Assembly (NCBI GenBank): GCA_012932865.1
Contig: SAXG01000001.1
Location: forward strand, 795,693-859,692
From: Amylostereum areolatum
Lineage: Eukaryota; Basidiomycota; Agaricomycetes; Russulales; Stereaceae
Direction of reading: 5' to 3'
DNA length: 64,000 bases
Below, one piece after another: positions 45,001 to 55,196 of this stretch. Within the stretch, counting starts at the first letter, position 1; the number at the start of each line of letters is the position of its first letter. The notes beneath the pieces were generated by a model. It ran no database searches. It was not told where the DNA came from and was given only the letters and a program-made list of their open reading frames with translations. Made by a program: the position numbers and the translations under genes.

Positions 45001-45940
45001 GTCGTACTCCAAAGCGAGGGTTGGAGACATCCGTTAGTCCATTCGTCTGAGGATGAAAAGGCGCGTGCTCCTACGGAGCCGAGGCCCATCGATACAGCTC
45101 GCGTAAGGGCAGACGAGAAACAGGCCGCGTCATTCATCGACGCCTATTCAGCGGACATTGGCACGCGTCCAGCCTGTGCAGGGTATTATCCCCAATATGC
45201 CCCACCTACCCAATATGCCGCAGTTTCCTCCCCAACCTACCGCAATTGCCGGGGATGCCCGGGCTCCCCCAGATTCCCTATGGTCTTCCCGGTATATGTC
45301 CCTTGGCCCGCGTTCTTCACCGAGAAGCGCGGCGAGCATACAGATCAATCTTCGGGGGGCCATGGCCGTAACCAGTCTATGGTTCGCGCCTTTTGGACTC
45401 CTCAAGAATGGCGAGCGTTCTGGGAGAAGTGGTCAATGTATGGTGGTCAAGCAAACCCTGCCGAGCATGATGAACCCCCGCCGATGTACACACCTCGTGC
45501 TGAAGCTGAGAGTGTCGCCACTGCCCCTGCCGTCGATGAAACTCAGGAGGAAGCGGTTCCTGTCGCTGGACCCTCGGTGCCCTGCGAGCATTCAGCCTCT
45601 CGACGCGCGACGTTCGACGTGCCGCCTGTTCCTGCTCGGGAGGTTGACGCCTACGGGTATCAACCCAATAATCAACAAGCGCGCCAACTGAAGAAGAAAG
45701 GCCAGTTATTTCCCTGGACATGTAAAAAAGACGAGTCTAATGTTTGTTCTGTAGAGGACCGCATGCTTTTGCTCTTCTGGATTCCAATTCTGCTGTGTGA
45801 GTGCACGCCTTTGCCCTGTGTTATAACGAGCTCTGACGTGTTTCAAAGTGGCTCTCTTGTGGGCACTCTTTCATGGGGCCCGCATCGCGGTTCATAACGC
45901 GCGAACAATGACTCCGTTGAAGGCGATTCTTCGCCTTTGA
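42033..45940 (+). CDS. MGA2: Membrane-tethered transcription factor MGA2/SPT23 family, several apparent frameshifts
   Basis: MGA2/SPT23 factors wait in the ER membrane. After ubiquitin-proteasome processing the N-terminal part enters the nucleus to induce the fatty-acid desaturase OLE1. The start is MSSSSAAGSGSRSPS. The N-terminal conserved domain reads KSRVETQVRV, YDRVGSWKWLKLP, VTCASPPHAPVLCCSSCQNRE, SIVQFNCAEVLDFSTGSVVLP and RITCYCRHHRERVGFHVHF. After a Ser-rich stretch come an IPT/TIG fold (IHRLIPSSGPTHGGIEVTVLG), ankyrin repeats (SGQTLLHLACFLKYPALAAFL; NGFTALHLAGAVGAQDCARVL), an acidic region and a C-terminal helix, DRMLLLFWIPILL / VALLWALFHGARI. Reading it through needs about eight one-base removals, at 42730, 42829, 43295, 44887-44890, 45042, 45160, 45251-45254 and 45293. 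About 1,080 residues. Confidence 0.88.
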
Positions 45941-46532
45941 ACTGGAACGTAGTGAGGATATAGGACACTAGGATATAGATCTATTACTTGATTGATTAGG
46001 ATTGTACAATGGTACGCTATGCTTCTGGGCCTGTAATATACTTATGTTCGTATTCTGAAAGTCTTACTACTGACGTATCTACGGGTTGATATGAGTATCC
46101 CGCTTGCCTCAACGATCCTCCAGCACCTGGATTGTCGCTGACTGTCTGCGCGAAGTATACTCTTCCAGTTTCCAGATCACTCAATCCTGTTGTCGAAGTT
46201 CGTTTCTGCCATCTCCTTCCGTGGTTGAATTCTAGGCTCATACGAAACCTCGTTCAAATACGCTCGACCGGGTTTTCACCAATCATCGACGCTGTTCTTA
46301 ACAAGGTTGACCCCTTCTAAGCCGGCGCAGCTACCGGTACCACTATTGGTATTGGGTTGATAGAGCGTCATTTGGGAAGGAGGAATCCCCCTCGCAAAAC
46401 GTAGACTCCATCCATTCACAGATGCATCGCTCGAGGATCATATGGAATACGGCATGAATGGTTATACATGCCACAAAACTCAAACAACAGTTCAAGTCAC
46501 TTCAGCGATCCTTACACTTTCCTCAACCTATT
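45941..46532. other. Convergent 3' flanks of MGA2 and SDR gene
   Basis: About 590 nt. A 74-residue minus-strand frame at 46017-46241 has fairly natural composition but no recognisable motif or splice context. Confidence 0.5.
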
Positions 46533-47806
46533 TCAAGCCTTGTCCCATCCCTTTTCCTTCACGATAAGGTCGCGCGCGCAGCTCAAGACGGCATCTTCTA
46601 GCGACCTCCACTTCCCACCCAGGAGCTCCTTTTCCAACGCGGTGTCGAATTCAATGACATCGGCGCCAGGGTATGTCATGGTCGGAGCGTCGGCCTTTGA
46701 AGGCGGGAAAGGGCGGTCAGGAAACTCCTTGCGTACTATCTCGGCATTTTGTTCCCACGACATTCTGCCGGCACATGCAAGCAAGCGTTTGCCTACAGTT
46801 TGCTTTGACGTGAGTGAGGCCACAAATAGGTCTGCAAGGTCATATACGTGAACCCAGACCACTAAGGACATTCAGTGAGAATGCGCGTTCTAGAGGGCGA
46901 GATTGAAGACTCACCACTCTTGACTGGACTCAGTCCATCGACTCGCGGAGGAATGGCAAAGGTGTCGTAAAGCTGTCCCAAACTTTGATCTTGTCGCGGA
47001 GGGGCAGTGAGATCTTTGTGAATAGGCCCCAAAGCGATAGCGCCAAGGATAGTGGTAAGAGAAAAAGAGGGCTAGATATACAACACCTCCGTGAGAACAA
47101 CACATTTATGACGGGAGAGGAAAACTCACCTTTTCTTTTGAGACAAAATTCCAGGCGGCCTTTTCTGCCGCAAGCTTCGAGCCAATGTAGATGTGAAAGC
47201 CGATGAATGGATCGTCAAGGTTCTTCACGGCCTCTTCGGTCATGATATTCCAGTCGTCACGAGTGATGACCTCTTTGGTAGGATCCTTCGCGGTCATGAC
47301 GGCAGAGCCCATGGACCCTAGGAAGAAAAATCGCTTTACACTTTCCGCATCGCGTGCGCTGCAGCAAGATGTTCAAGGTGCCATCGACAGCGGGAACGTA
47401 CTACGTGAGGCTCAGTCATGACCGGTAGCATCGCAACATGGTGAATCCTTACCTGTTCTTCAGGGGTCTTTGCATCCATGGTGACGGGAGAAGCGGCGTG
47501 AACCACGGCATTAACGTCTGCGAGAGAAATAAGTGACGGTATTGGTTGTACTACAAGCGCATAGTACACGCACCTTTCAGGGCCACGTTAAATGCTCCGT
47601 CTTCAACGATGTCCGGGACCACGACCACCTCAAATTGGTCCTTGTACTGGGAGAAAGCTTCCTGGATGTACGCAGCGCGCTTGAGAGCGCGCACGGTTCC
47701 TCTAACCTTGTATCCTTGCTGAAGGAGGCGGAGGGCAGTGCAGCTAGCGACTATGGCCATTAACACCAGAAATAAGGACGAGAGAGCCCGGAGAGATCGA
47801 GGCCAT
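46533..47806 (-). CDS. NAD(P)-dependent reductase, extended SDR (dihydroflavonol-reductase-like)
   Basis: The start MASISPGSLVLISGVNGH is at 47806. SGVNGH is the glycine-rich nucleotide-binding loop in its fungal form. The continuation VASCTALRLLQQGYKVRGTVR is one base out of frame (about 47752). Then come VVVVPDIVEDGAFNVALK, DVNAVVHAASPVTMDAKTPEE, a stretch near 47340-47375 where two frame changes surround AAAHAMRKV, and KRFFFLGSMGSAVMTAKDP. The active-site tyrosine lies in FHIYIGSKLAAEKAAWNF (YxxxK). The C-terminal part reads TILGAIALGPIHKD, VWVHVYDLADLFVASL and WRSLEDAVLSCARDLI, ending KGWDKA. About 350 residues; close to fungal dihydroflavonol-4-reductase/methylglyoxal-reductase relatives. 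Substrate unknown. Confidence 0.82.
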
Positions 47807-48271
47807 GACTCGGGAATGTCGAGTGAAGGGTTTGAACTCGATCGCCGCATGCCTGCAGAGGTGGCGGACTGTTCACTTAAGGGGTAGGCTGGGACCGCGC
47901 GCTGATGTAGATGATCGATGGGGCCTTCAGACCCGAGGCTTTGAGACAGTAGGCCACCTGCTCGGACGAAGAAGGATGGAAGCCACGAGTGGAAACTGTG
48001 GAACCACGCCCTGGACGTTGGACCCTGGACCGGGGGCCGCCTTGGGCGAGCTACCGCGAAGCATGTGGTGCTACTTCCGAGCCGTTGACCTGGTTAGTAG
48101 TCTGACTTCCCTTCTCGTGGGTTTCATGCAGGTAGCAGGACGTGGAGATTGACTGAAACACGCAACTGAGCTTGAATGTACACTTTATGACACCATGGCC
48201 ACTCGATCGGAGTCGACATACAAAAACATACAAGGGCAGCAATTTGAAGATTAAAGAAATTGACCTAACAG
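47807..48271. other. SDR upstream region
   Basis: 465 nt with no gene recognised. Confidence 0.55.
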
Positions 48272-48969
48272 CTAACGATCAGCCAGACCCTTGATCGACC
48301 ACATCGTATCCAGAGTCTCGACCTTGAGGAGAAATAGTTGTCAGCTGTACCCTCGAGCATTAAGACCACTCACGAGTCTGAGAAATTCGGGTTCACGTAT
48401 AACCTCAGCTATCAACATCTCCAGCTCAGCTCGCGACATGTCATACAAGCTGTGGCGCTCTTGCAGCACTTTCATGAACGCAGACCTTGTATTTTCAGGT
48501 TCTGTTGTCGATTGCGAAGGGTGTAAGCAAAGGGTTGACTTGCGAAGAGGTAGGTATATGAACGTCTTGCGAGGCAGGAACAGCAGGCGGCAGCATCTGA
48601 GAATCGGCAGAAACATATGATGGAGGGGAAGATGACGGCAGAAGATGACGGCGCTCTTGCTGAGATACCGAAGCCAGGTTGCCACCAGTGCGATTTCTAT
48701 TGTACCCTGGACGGACAGCAGGAAGTTTCGGATATCGCAGACGAGGGACGTGACGAGCTGTTGAACCCGAGCGGTGAAGATGAGAGACCAGCGGGGTCGG
48801 AGGACGCCATTGAAAGATCAGGGCTAGAAGACTGGAGAGGGACTCGGGGAAAGGATGTGACGTTAGGAGTTGGTAGACCTTTGAGTTGCGAAGAAGTGTC
48901 AGGGCATTTCTGAGAAGCCGTGAAGGTGGTGGAACGCGCATGATCTCGAGGCAACAGGGAGCGGATCAT
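48272..48969 (-). CDS. VPS37/Mod(r)-like protein, probable
   Basis: The best-supported part is the C-terminus: AFMKVLQERHSLYDMSRAELE, MLIAEVIREPEFLRLV. An intron (GTGAGTGGTC..CCTCAAG) joins it to ETLDTMWSIKGLADR, with the stop at 48272. This resembles the helical Mod(r)/VPS37 domain of ESCRT-I, which sorts ubiquitinated cargo at endosomes. Just upstream the helical-looking stretch YTLRNRQQNLKIQ lies in a different frame, so one base seems missing near 48505. The N-terminal half, from a possible ATG at 48969 (MIRSLLPRDHAR, then LPTPNVTSFPRVPLQS), cannot be joined with confidence. Family and start are both tentative. Confidence 0.5.
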
Positions 48970-49576
48970 GTGGGCCGAATGCTCTTTTCCACGTTAGAGC
49001 GGACAGTAGATGCTTGAGTATTCGATCGGGGTGTGCCGTTAGGCATGTGTTGACATGGGACAAACCGGACGGATAGCGTTAACGAATTCGCTCGCAGCAC
49101 GCGATTCGGCAAAAGGTCATTTGAAGGCGCCGATATGTCTGATCAAACTACGTTGGGTAAGAGTCGTGAGTTCAGCATGGATGTATGCGTACCCGTGGTC
49201 CTGCAGTATATCCTATTCCTCGGGGGGAGGTGGAGGTAGCGGATTCCCACCGTGCTATCACGGTATATGGCCTTCAGTGGAAGATCCTCTGGTGTCGTTG
49301 TTTGACTGCCGATCGGAAGGACTTCTGAAAACGAAAGCAAATCTAGTGTTTCCTGTGTGCACCGATTACGGTCACGCAGTGGATGTATGCACAGGCGAAC
49401 GCACGAGGACAACGTCAGAGCCTATCATGTTCATATCCCCTGCGGACATGTCCCATACGACCCTGAGTTTGACAGACTCGAGGTTGCCCTTGTTCGTTCT
49501 TCCGTATGTCCAGGCTGAGTTTGATAACGGGTTCGACGAAATGTTGCCATTCGAGAACCCCAGAAGACGGATGAAG

Positions 49577-49618
49577 GCCTTGAGACTGAGACTGAGCCTG
49601 AGCCTGAGCCTGGGTCTC
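49577..49618. repeat. Degenerate GAGACT/GAGCCT hexamer run
   Basis: Repeats of (T)GAGACT then (T)GAGCCT. On the minus strand they would code for Gln-Ala/Gln-Ser or Arg-Leu. Confidence 0.65.
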
Positions 49619-49845
49619 TCTAGAGAACTTTGCAAGATTGTAAGAGAGCGTCGAGGTCGTTGAGAGTGGCATTGGACGAAGGGGGCTGTTGAAGAAGTGA
49701 AAAGCTCAAGTTGGTCGAACGGAGGAGCATCTGAGGAGCAGCTTGAAGCGCCGAGGTGGCCGCAGTGGCACGTGGACGCGGCTAGCCGTGGGAAACGTCT
49801 GTCATCGGTCATGACGTTATCCGGATTCCGTTTGCGGTCTTCCCT

Positions 49846-49881
49846 CCAGCCTCCAGCCTCCAGCTCCAGCCTCCAGCCCAC
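49846..49881. repeat. CCAGCCT-type pyrimidine-rich repeat
   Basis: Four to five degenerate copies of CCAGCCT/CCAGCTC, about 90 nt upstream of the ATG at 49969. Confidence 0.6.
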
Positions 49882-49968
49882 CTGTGAACTCTTTCTGGGA
49901 CCTGCGGCTGCGATATCCTCAATATAGTCCCCTCTCCAGTGCTTGCTCCTTCGACGCCTTTCGAGATC

Positions 49969-50491
49969 ATGGCCACCTACGAACGTCGCAACTCTGCGAC
50001 TGGACACGCCGAGTATGCCCCTCGATCTAATCCATTCGACATTCACTCATTCCTCAGTTCAAACGCACAGCGGTCGAGCAACGACGCCATTCATATTCGC
50101 CCTGGCCACAACTGGCATCCTGGTCGCAATGTGGTCCCTATTCTTTTTTGCCTGGCTGCACAAACGATGGAAACGTGCCCGTCGTCGCGCCGGCAAGCCT
50201 GGGCTCCGACGGCACAAGCGCGAACATGAATTAGTCAAGATCTCGCCGCCGACGTACATCGTCCCCCCTGACCCCGCCGTCTTCACATCCGGAGGGACTG
50301 TTGGACAAGGTGGAGATCTCATAGACCCCGTAGCCGTCCAGGAGCTTTTTGGGAAGGAACACATCCACAAGGATCACAGGGGTCATTGGCACAGACATTC
50401 CAAGGGTGCGTCATGGATCCTTTCCCGGTCCCAGTGAACTTACGTCAAGTATCGTATCTCAGAGGAACAGTCCAATCCTACCCTGCCTTGA
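49969..50491 (+). CDS. Small one-pass membrane protein, one apparent frameshift
   Basis: The start MATYERRNSATGHAEYAPRS is at 49969, and the frame continues NPFDIHSFLSSNAQRS. One extra base near 50074-50080 then separates it from TTPFIFALATTGILVAMWSL, the membrane helix, and from the basic stretch HKRWKRARRRAGK. After that come LVKISPPTYIVPPDPAVFTSG and LIDPVAVQELFGKEHIHKDH, RGHWHRHSK. An intron (GTGCGTCATGG..ATCTCAG) leads to EEQSNPTLP and a stop at 50489-50491. About 155 residues. The family is unknown to me. The His-rich motif after the helix is unusual, but I would not infer metal binding from it alone. Confidence 0.62.
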
Positions 50492-50767
50492 CGATGGTTT
50501 CGACGTGACATTTGACACGACCCGACTCAAGTTGCTCCCAGTTAATAACTCATCCCGCGACTCGTTGCGTATATGTAGACTAGCCCTCGATGTTTGTAAT
50601 TGGTACACATTTTGTACGATATAAGTGTTTCTCTGGACCAAAACATACAATGATTCGACGACACTCTGATATCCTTTACCTAGGTATGGCCAAGTTGCAC
50701 GAACATCGACATGGATACGTCTTCACTATACAGATACAACGGTAGCAGGCTTTCCATTTCATGACCT

Positions 50768-53743
50768 TCAATCGCAGTAGGCTCCAACGCTTGCGGGCTG
50801 AAAATACGTAATGCTTAGGCAGAGATAGACCTCATAAGACAAATGTACTGACCGCCACATCCCGCGCATATCGGAATAGGACCCCTCGTTTCACATTCAA
50901 GGTACCCTTGTCGGTTGCTTCCCATATCTTACGGCGGCGAGCCTGTTCCTCTTCAGATACGTCCCAGTTGATGGCTCTACTGGCCGAATCGATGACGATC
51001 TTATCCCCATCTTCCACAAGCGCAATAGGGCCACCGAGGCGGGCCTCGGGTACAACGTGGCCTTCAAGACAATCGGAATATGGCTGTCAGATAATATACA
51101 GCAGACGTACCAATGATAAACCCGCGGGATGCGCCAGAAAAACGCCCGTCCGTGATCAATGCTGTCGAATTGCCCAGGCCGGCACCCATGAGCGCGCCCG
51201 TTGGACCTAGGTCATGGTTAGCTGCCCGTCCAATGACCGTATGGCTGTCTGCGTACCAAGCATCTACAACAGATTAACATGAGTTTGATCCATGAGCGCT
51301 GAGAACCCGAGCTTACCTCCGGCATTCCCGGGGCACCCTTGGGGCCTTGATAGCGGAATATAAGAACCATACCAGGTTTGACTTCTCCTGCCGCCAACGC
51401 AGGATAGAACCCGTCCAAGCTGTCGAAACACTTCGCCACACCCTACCAAGCGTTCAATGGACCAAAATCAAAAACTGGCCCAGCTTCACGAGGAAAACCA
51501 GTTTACCTCGAATCTACTGCCCTCCTTCCCAGTCAGTTTTGCGACCGCCGTTCCGGGTGCAAGGTTCCCGCGCAGAATGGTCAAATGCCCCGTAGGTTTG
51601 ATGGGATTGTTCAAAGGACGAACAACGTCTTGCGAATCAAAGACAAACTCTTCCACGTCTTCGAGGTTCTCGGCGAGCGTACGACCCGTCACCGTCAATT
51701 GAGTACCGTCGATCAAGTCAGTATGGTTGAGGAGATATTTTAGAAGGGCAGGGATTCCCCCAACGCGGTGCAGGTCTTCCATGTAGTATTTGCCTGAAGG
51801 CCTACATTTAAATGCCAAGGGGTCAGTAAAGGTGAACAAAAGGTCAGAAGGACGAAACAGACTTGAGATCAGCGAGATATGGGGTACGATCGGCCACTCG
51901 TTGGAAGTCGTCGATGGTAAGTTCAACGTCTGCCGCACGAGCCATGGCTAGAAGATGCAAAACCTGGGGCACGTAAGTTGCTCGTCCCTGAGAAGCGAGG
52001 ATGCGCACGTACTGCATTAGTTGATCCTCCGATAGCATTGATGACGGCTATGGCATTGAGGAAGGAGTTGCGAGTGAGGATATCCCTATCAGACGGAAAA
52101 TTTGCAAGTACATCCTTATATTGGCACGAAAAAAACTTGCCTGGGCTTGATGTCACGCTCGAGCAATTTCTTTAGATAACCCGCGGCTCGGAAGCATTCC
52201 TGTTTTTTCTCTGTCGACCATTAGCTCACCACACGCCCAAACGCTAAACCTGTAACCTACCAGCGTAAGTCGCCGGTATGCTTGCCGAATATGGGAGAGA
52301 CAGGCCCAGGACTTCAAGAGCCGAGCTCATAGTGTTGGCGCTGCCAGAATACGCTCAATCCTCGGCGATCTATCACGAATAGGGTACACCAACGAACGTG
52401 TACATGCCACCACAGGCCCCGGGACCCGGGCAGGCGTGGCGTACAACATCGAAACGCTGTTCGTCGTTTATCTTGCCAACAGTATATGCGCCTAGATTAT
52501 TATACTTATTAGCATTGCATTCCTCTAAACGGATAGGACGTATAGCTACCATATGATTCGAAAGCATCTGAGATGTTGACGGTATCCCCCTTCTTATATC
52601 CCATAGCAGGGCAATCAACGTGCCGCTCTCCCGGTTGAATCGTTCCACCATAGATGATGACCGTGGGTCGGTTGTGGCGCGCGGCAGCAATTGCGCAACC
52701 AGGCATATTTTTGTCGCAGCCAGGAATCGAAATGTTTCCGTCGTAATGTTGCGCCTGAGAGGGTCAGGTCTACAAGGGTTCAGGGAAACAGAGCAGCGGT
52801 TCATACCATGACAACCTTGTCAGTACGACAGCTTCTGTTAATCGATATCGACGTCTAGAGATGGATACCTACCGCCTCGATCGAGTCCGCGATCACATCG
52901 CGACTTGGAAGACTATTGGAAGTTCATAAGGCTCCTGACGAGGTATGGTATAGAGGGAATGGCCCTACGAGTAACGCATGCCTATACCGGTCCAAACGTA
53001 TGAGCTGCCGATAGTGGCGATGATATACGCGACATACCGTCAGTGCCCATGGTTATCGCGTCGCTGGAATATAAATGAAAACAAGTCATTGGCAATTATT
53101 GGGTGAAGATACACACCTGACGCCTATGGTATTGAAAGTCAGACCCACCAGTCCTTCCTGCTTACATCCGTCACTGACCACCCTAGCAAGGTCGAGCTAT
53201 TGAAGTACAGTCAGCAGTCGGTGAAGCTAGGAGAGACGTTTCAACGAACCTAGATGAGAGTTGCACGGATTCCCTTGGTGCTAGCCTTCAGGGCCCAATC
53301 GTGGAGACGAGAGTAAAGGTGCGTACCTTCCCACCATATTGGAGATATTCCGACCTAGAAGTTACATGAAGAGTAGCACTAATTGGCGAAGAATAACTCA
53401 CTTGAGCCTTTCCCATGTCTTGCTCAGTCAAACCTACGGCATATACTGATATGCACGAGCACGACGATCAAACTGGCGCCACAGCTAAGATCGAAAGATG
53501 ACGTACACATAGCTTGTGCACCACCTCTTGCCTTAAGCAAAAGCAAAACAACCGCATCAGCATAGGGAGATGTGGAGTCGAAGAACGATGTACGCTGTTT
53601 TCAGTCACTTGACTGGAGATCTTGTTAAGCTTGACATCGGATTCAACCGGGGATGCCGGCTTCGGTAGCTTGTGACTTGAAATACGTCAATGACAACTGT
53701 GTTGAGATAACAGAGAGACGACGAACATCTGAACATCGGCCAT
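50768..53743 (-). CDS. ILV3: Dihydroxy-acid dehydratase
   Basis: ILV3 removes water from dihydroxy acids to give the 2-oxo acid precursors of valine and isoleucine, using an Fe-S cluster. The first exon, MADVQ at 53743, joins [21 protein letters not shown], then [86 protein letters not shown] and [20 protein letters not shown]. These are followed by [72 protein letters not shown] and [20 protein letters not shown], ending SVGAYCD. Both cluster-ligand motifs ([17 protein letters not shown]) are intact. The N-terminal half is cut into tiny exons (24, 26, 13 and 9 nt). One junction near 53250 is off by one base. There is no obvious mitochondrial leader. Confidence 0.92.
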
Positions 53744-55196
53744 GAGAAACGCGGTTGGTTATTGGGTAGGCGAGAGCTGAGGGGTTGCGGAAGGAGGGTC
53801 GAGAAGCGGAGTCGTCCACAGGGAACATATAAAGAGTTGCAAGTGTCATCTGACGCTGCTCGCACCTATGATAGACCGTCGATGTATCTATCGCACGCAT
53901 ATGACTGGTTCATGTCGTCGGGGCCCGGAAAGAAGAAAGTCTGGCCACTGGTTGCCTCCAAGCCGAGTAAGATTCGTACTTAGGTAGTGTTACGATGCCT
54001 GTGTATATCTGGTGTTCCTGCTACTGTGGTCCATGTCTCCCACAAAGAAACTCGTTCCGTCTCGAGAAGTTGTAGCATTTGAGGAGAACCTAGAAGTAGG
54101 GAAAGGAAAACGAAGAACCGAGCGAGGAAGGTCACAGGGATGCCAGTAGGGTGTTAACCGTGCAAACAGCGGTCCGCCGCCGCTATCTAATCAGATATTT
54201 TTCCCACCCTGTCTATTGTTCAGATCAGTTCAGACTTCAGCGCTTCAGCGCTTCAAGAATCAACGTCAACTTCAGCTCGTTCACTCGTTCAACGTTCAAA
54301 CGTTCAATTTTCAACCGCTCATCAACATGAGTCATCGAGTCGTCGAAAATTCGAAAAAAATTGTACATCATTTTCTCCTAGCAAAAACTGCGCCTAGGCG
54401 ACTTCAATGTTCGATATCCGGATATTCTAAACGACCATTCCATTCAATATTCACCCCCCAAGGAAACCATCCTTCCATTATACGGTGGATCGCTACCCAA
54501 CATTTGTGATGTAATCGACATTGCCACGCTTAGGCTATGTCAATATGAAACGGCCTCCACAGCCGCTAATAGTCATAGGCCAAGTTCAGGCCGAGTTAAG
54601 TTACTAAAGTACTGTCACCGTCAGCATGGACGTAACACAGCTTGTCGAGTCTCCACTTACTGCCTTCAAAGGATGGCGTCCTTGCGTTTTTCACGTCTAG
54701 TCAATATCGTCTGGTTCACAAGCTCTCAGATTCTCATGTTTGTCCCCTCCTTCTGCCTGTCATGAGCATTCTCATTGACAACACATATTTCCCGCAGGCG
54801 ACAAAGTGATGCAGGTGGATCCGTTCACGCCTTACATTTGGACATTGGTCATGTCCGCATCCCTGACCCACTCTAAGCCTTTGCTGGATGTTCAACGTTC
54901 AACGTTCAATATTCGATTGTTAGGAAAGCCTTTGGCCTGCGGTGACCGGGGAGGTACCCCCCTCTACCCAAACACTGAAGTACTCCCATATAGACATGCC
55001 GATCCATTCGACCCACATTAGACCTATGAGAGTACGTATGAGCTCCACTTATTAGCCAGCGGAACTTGACACGACTCGTGCCCTGCAGAGAAGAACTGCG
55101 AATCTTCTGGTATCCACATTCACTGTATAAAGGCGCTGCGAGTATTCCTTTCCAACCATAACATCCCTCCGCCCAGTCCTCTCGAAATCTACCAGC
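53744..55196. other. ILV3 / aldo-keto reductase intergenic region
   Basis: About 1.45 kb with no gene recognised. TTCAACGTTCAA-like words cluster at about 54230-54320 and again at 54884-54915. A TATA box for the next gene lies at 55126-55133. Confidence 0.55.
55126..55133 (+). promoter_or_regulatory. TATA box of aldo-keto reductase
   Basis: TATAAAGG lies 71 nt upstream of the ATG at 55197. Confidence 0.55.

Larger units (their letters stand above)
48970..49968. other. One-kilobase region with overlapping unrecognised frames
   Basis: Long open frames exist on both strands (202 residues plus, 224 residues minus, 85 residues minus at 49415-49672). The 85-residue one has a QAQAQAQSQSQ tract and fairly natural composition (HPSSGVLEWQHFVEPVIKLS). 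None has a recognised domain. A GAGCCT-type hexamer run (49577-49618) and a CCAGCCT run (49846-49880) inflate the frames. Confidence 0.4.

Noticed and set aside
46017..46241. 74-residue minus-strand frame with natural-looking composition
   Set aside because: No motif, no upstream exon in frame (stops precede it) and it lies in a convergent 3' region.
49055..50046. 202-residue plus and 224-residue minus open frames
   Set aside because: They overlap each other, contain a hexamer repeat that inflates the frame, and show no domain. Kept only as an uncertain region.
53560..53640. Apparent frameshift in the ILV3 N-terminus before ARGGAQAM
   Set aside because: A normal 63-nt intron (GTACATCG..GCTTAAG) after the Ser of VTENS restores the exact family spacing, so no frameshift is needed.
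54230..54915. TTCAACGTTCAA-like repeats as ends of a transposable element
   Set aside because: The words are short, imperfect and lack target-site duplications or an internal coding region, so this is treated as low-complexity sequence.
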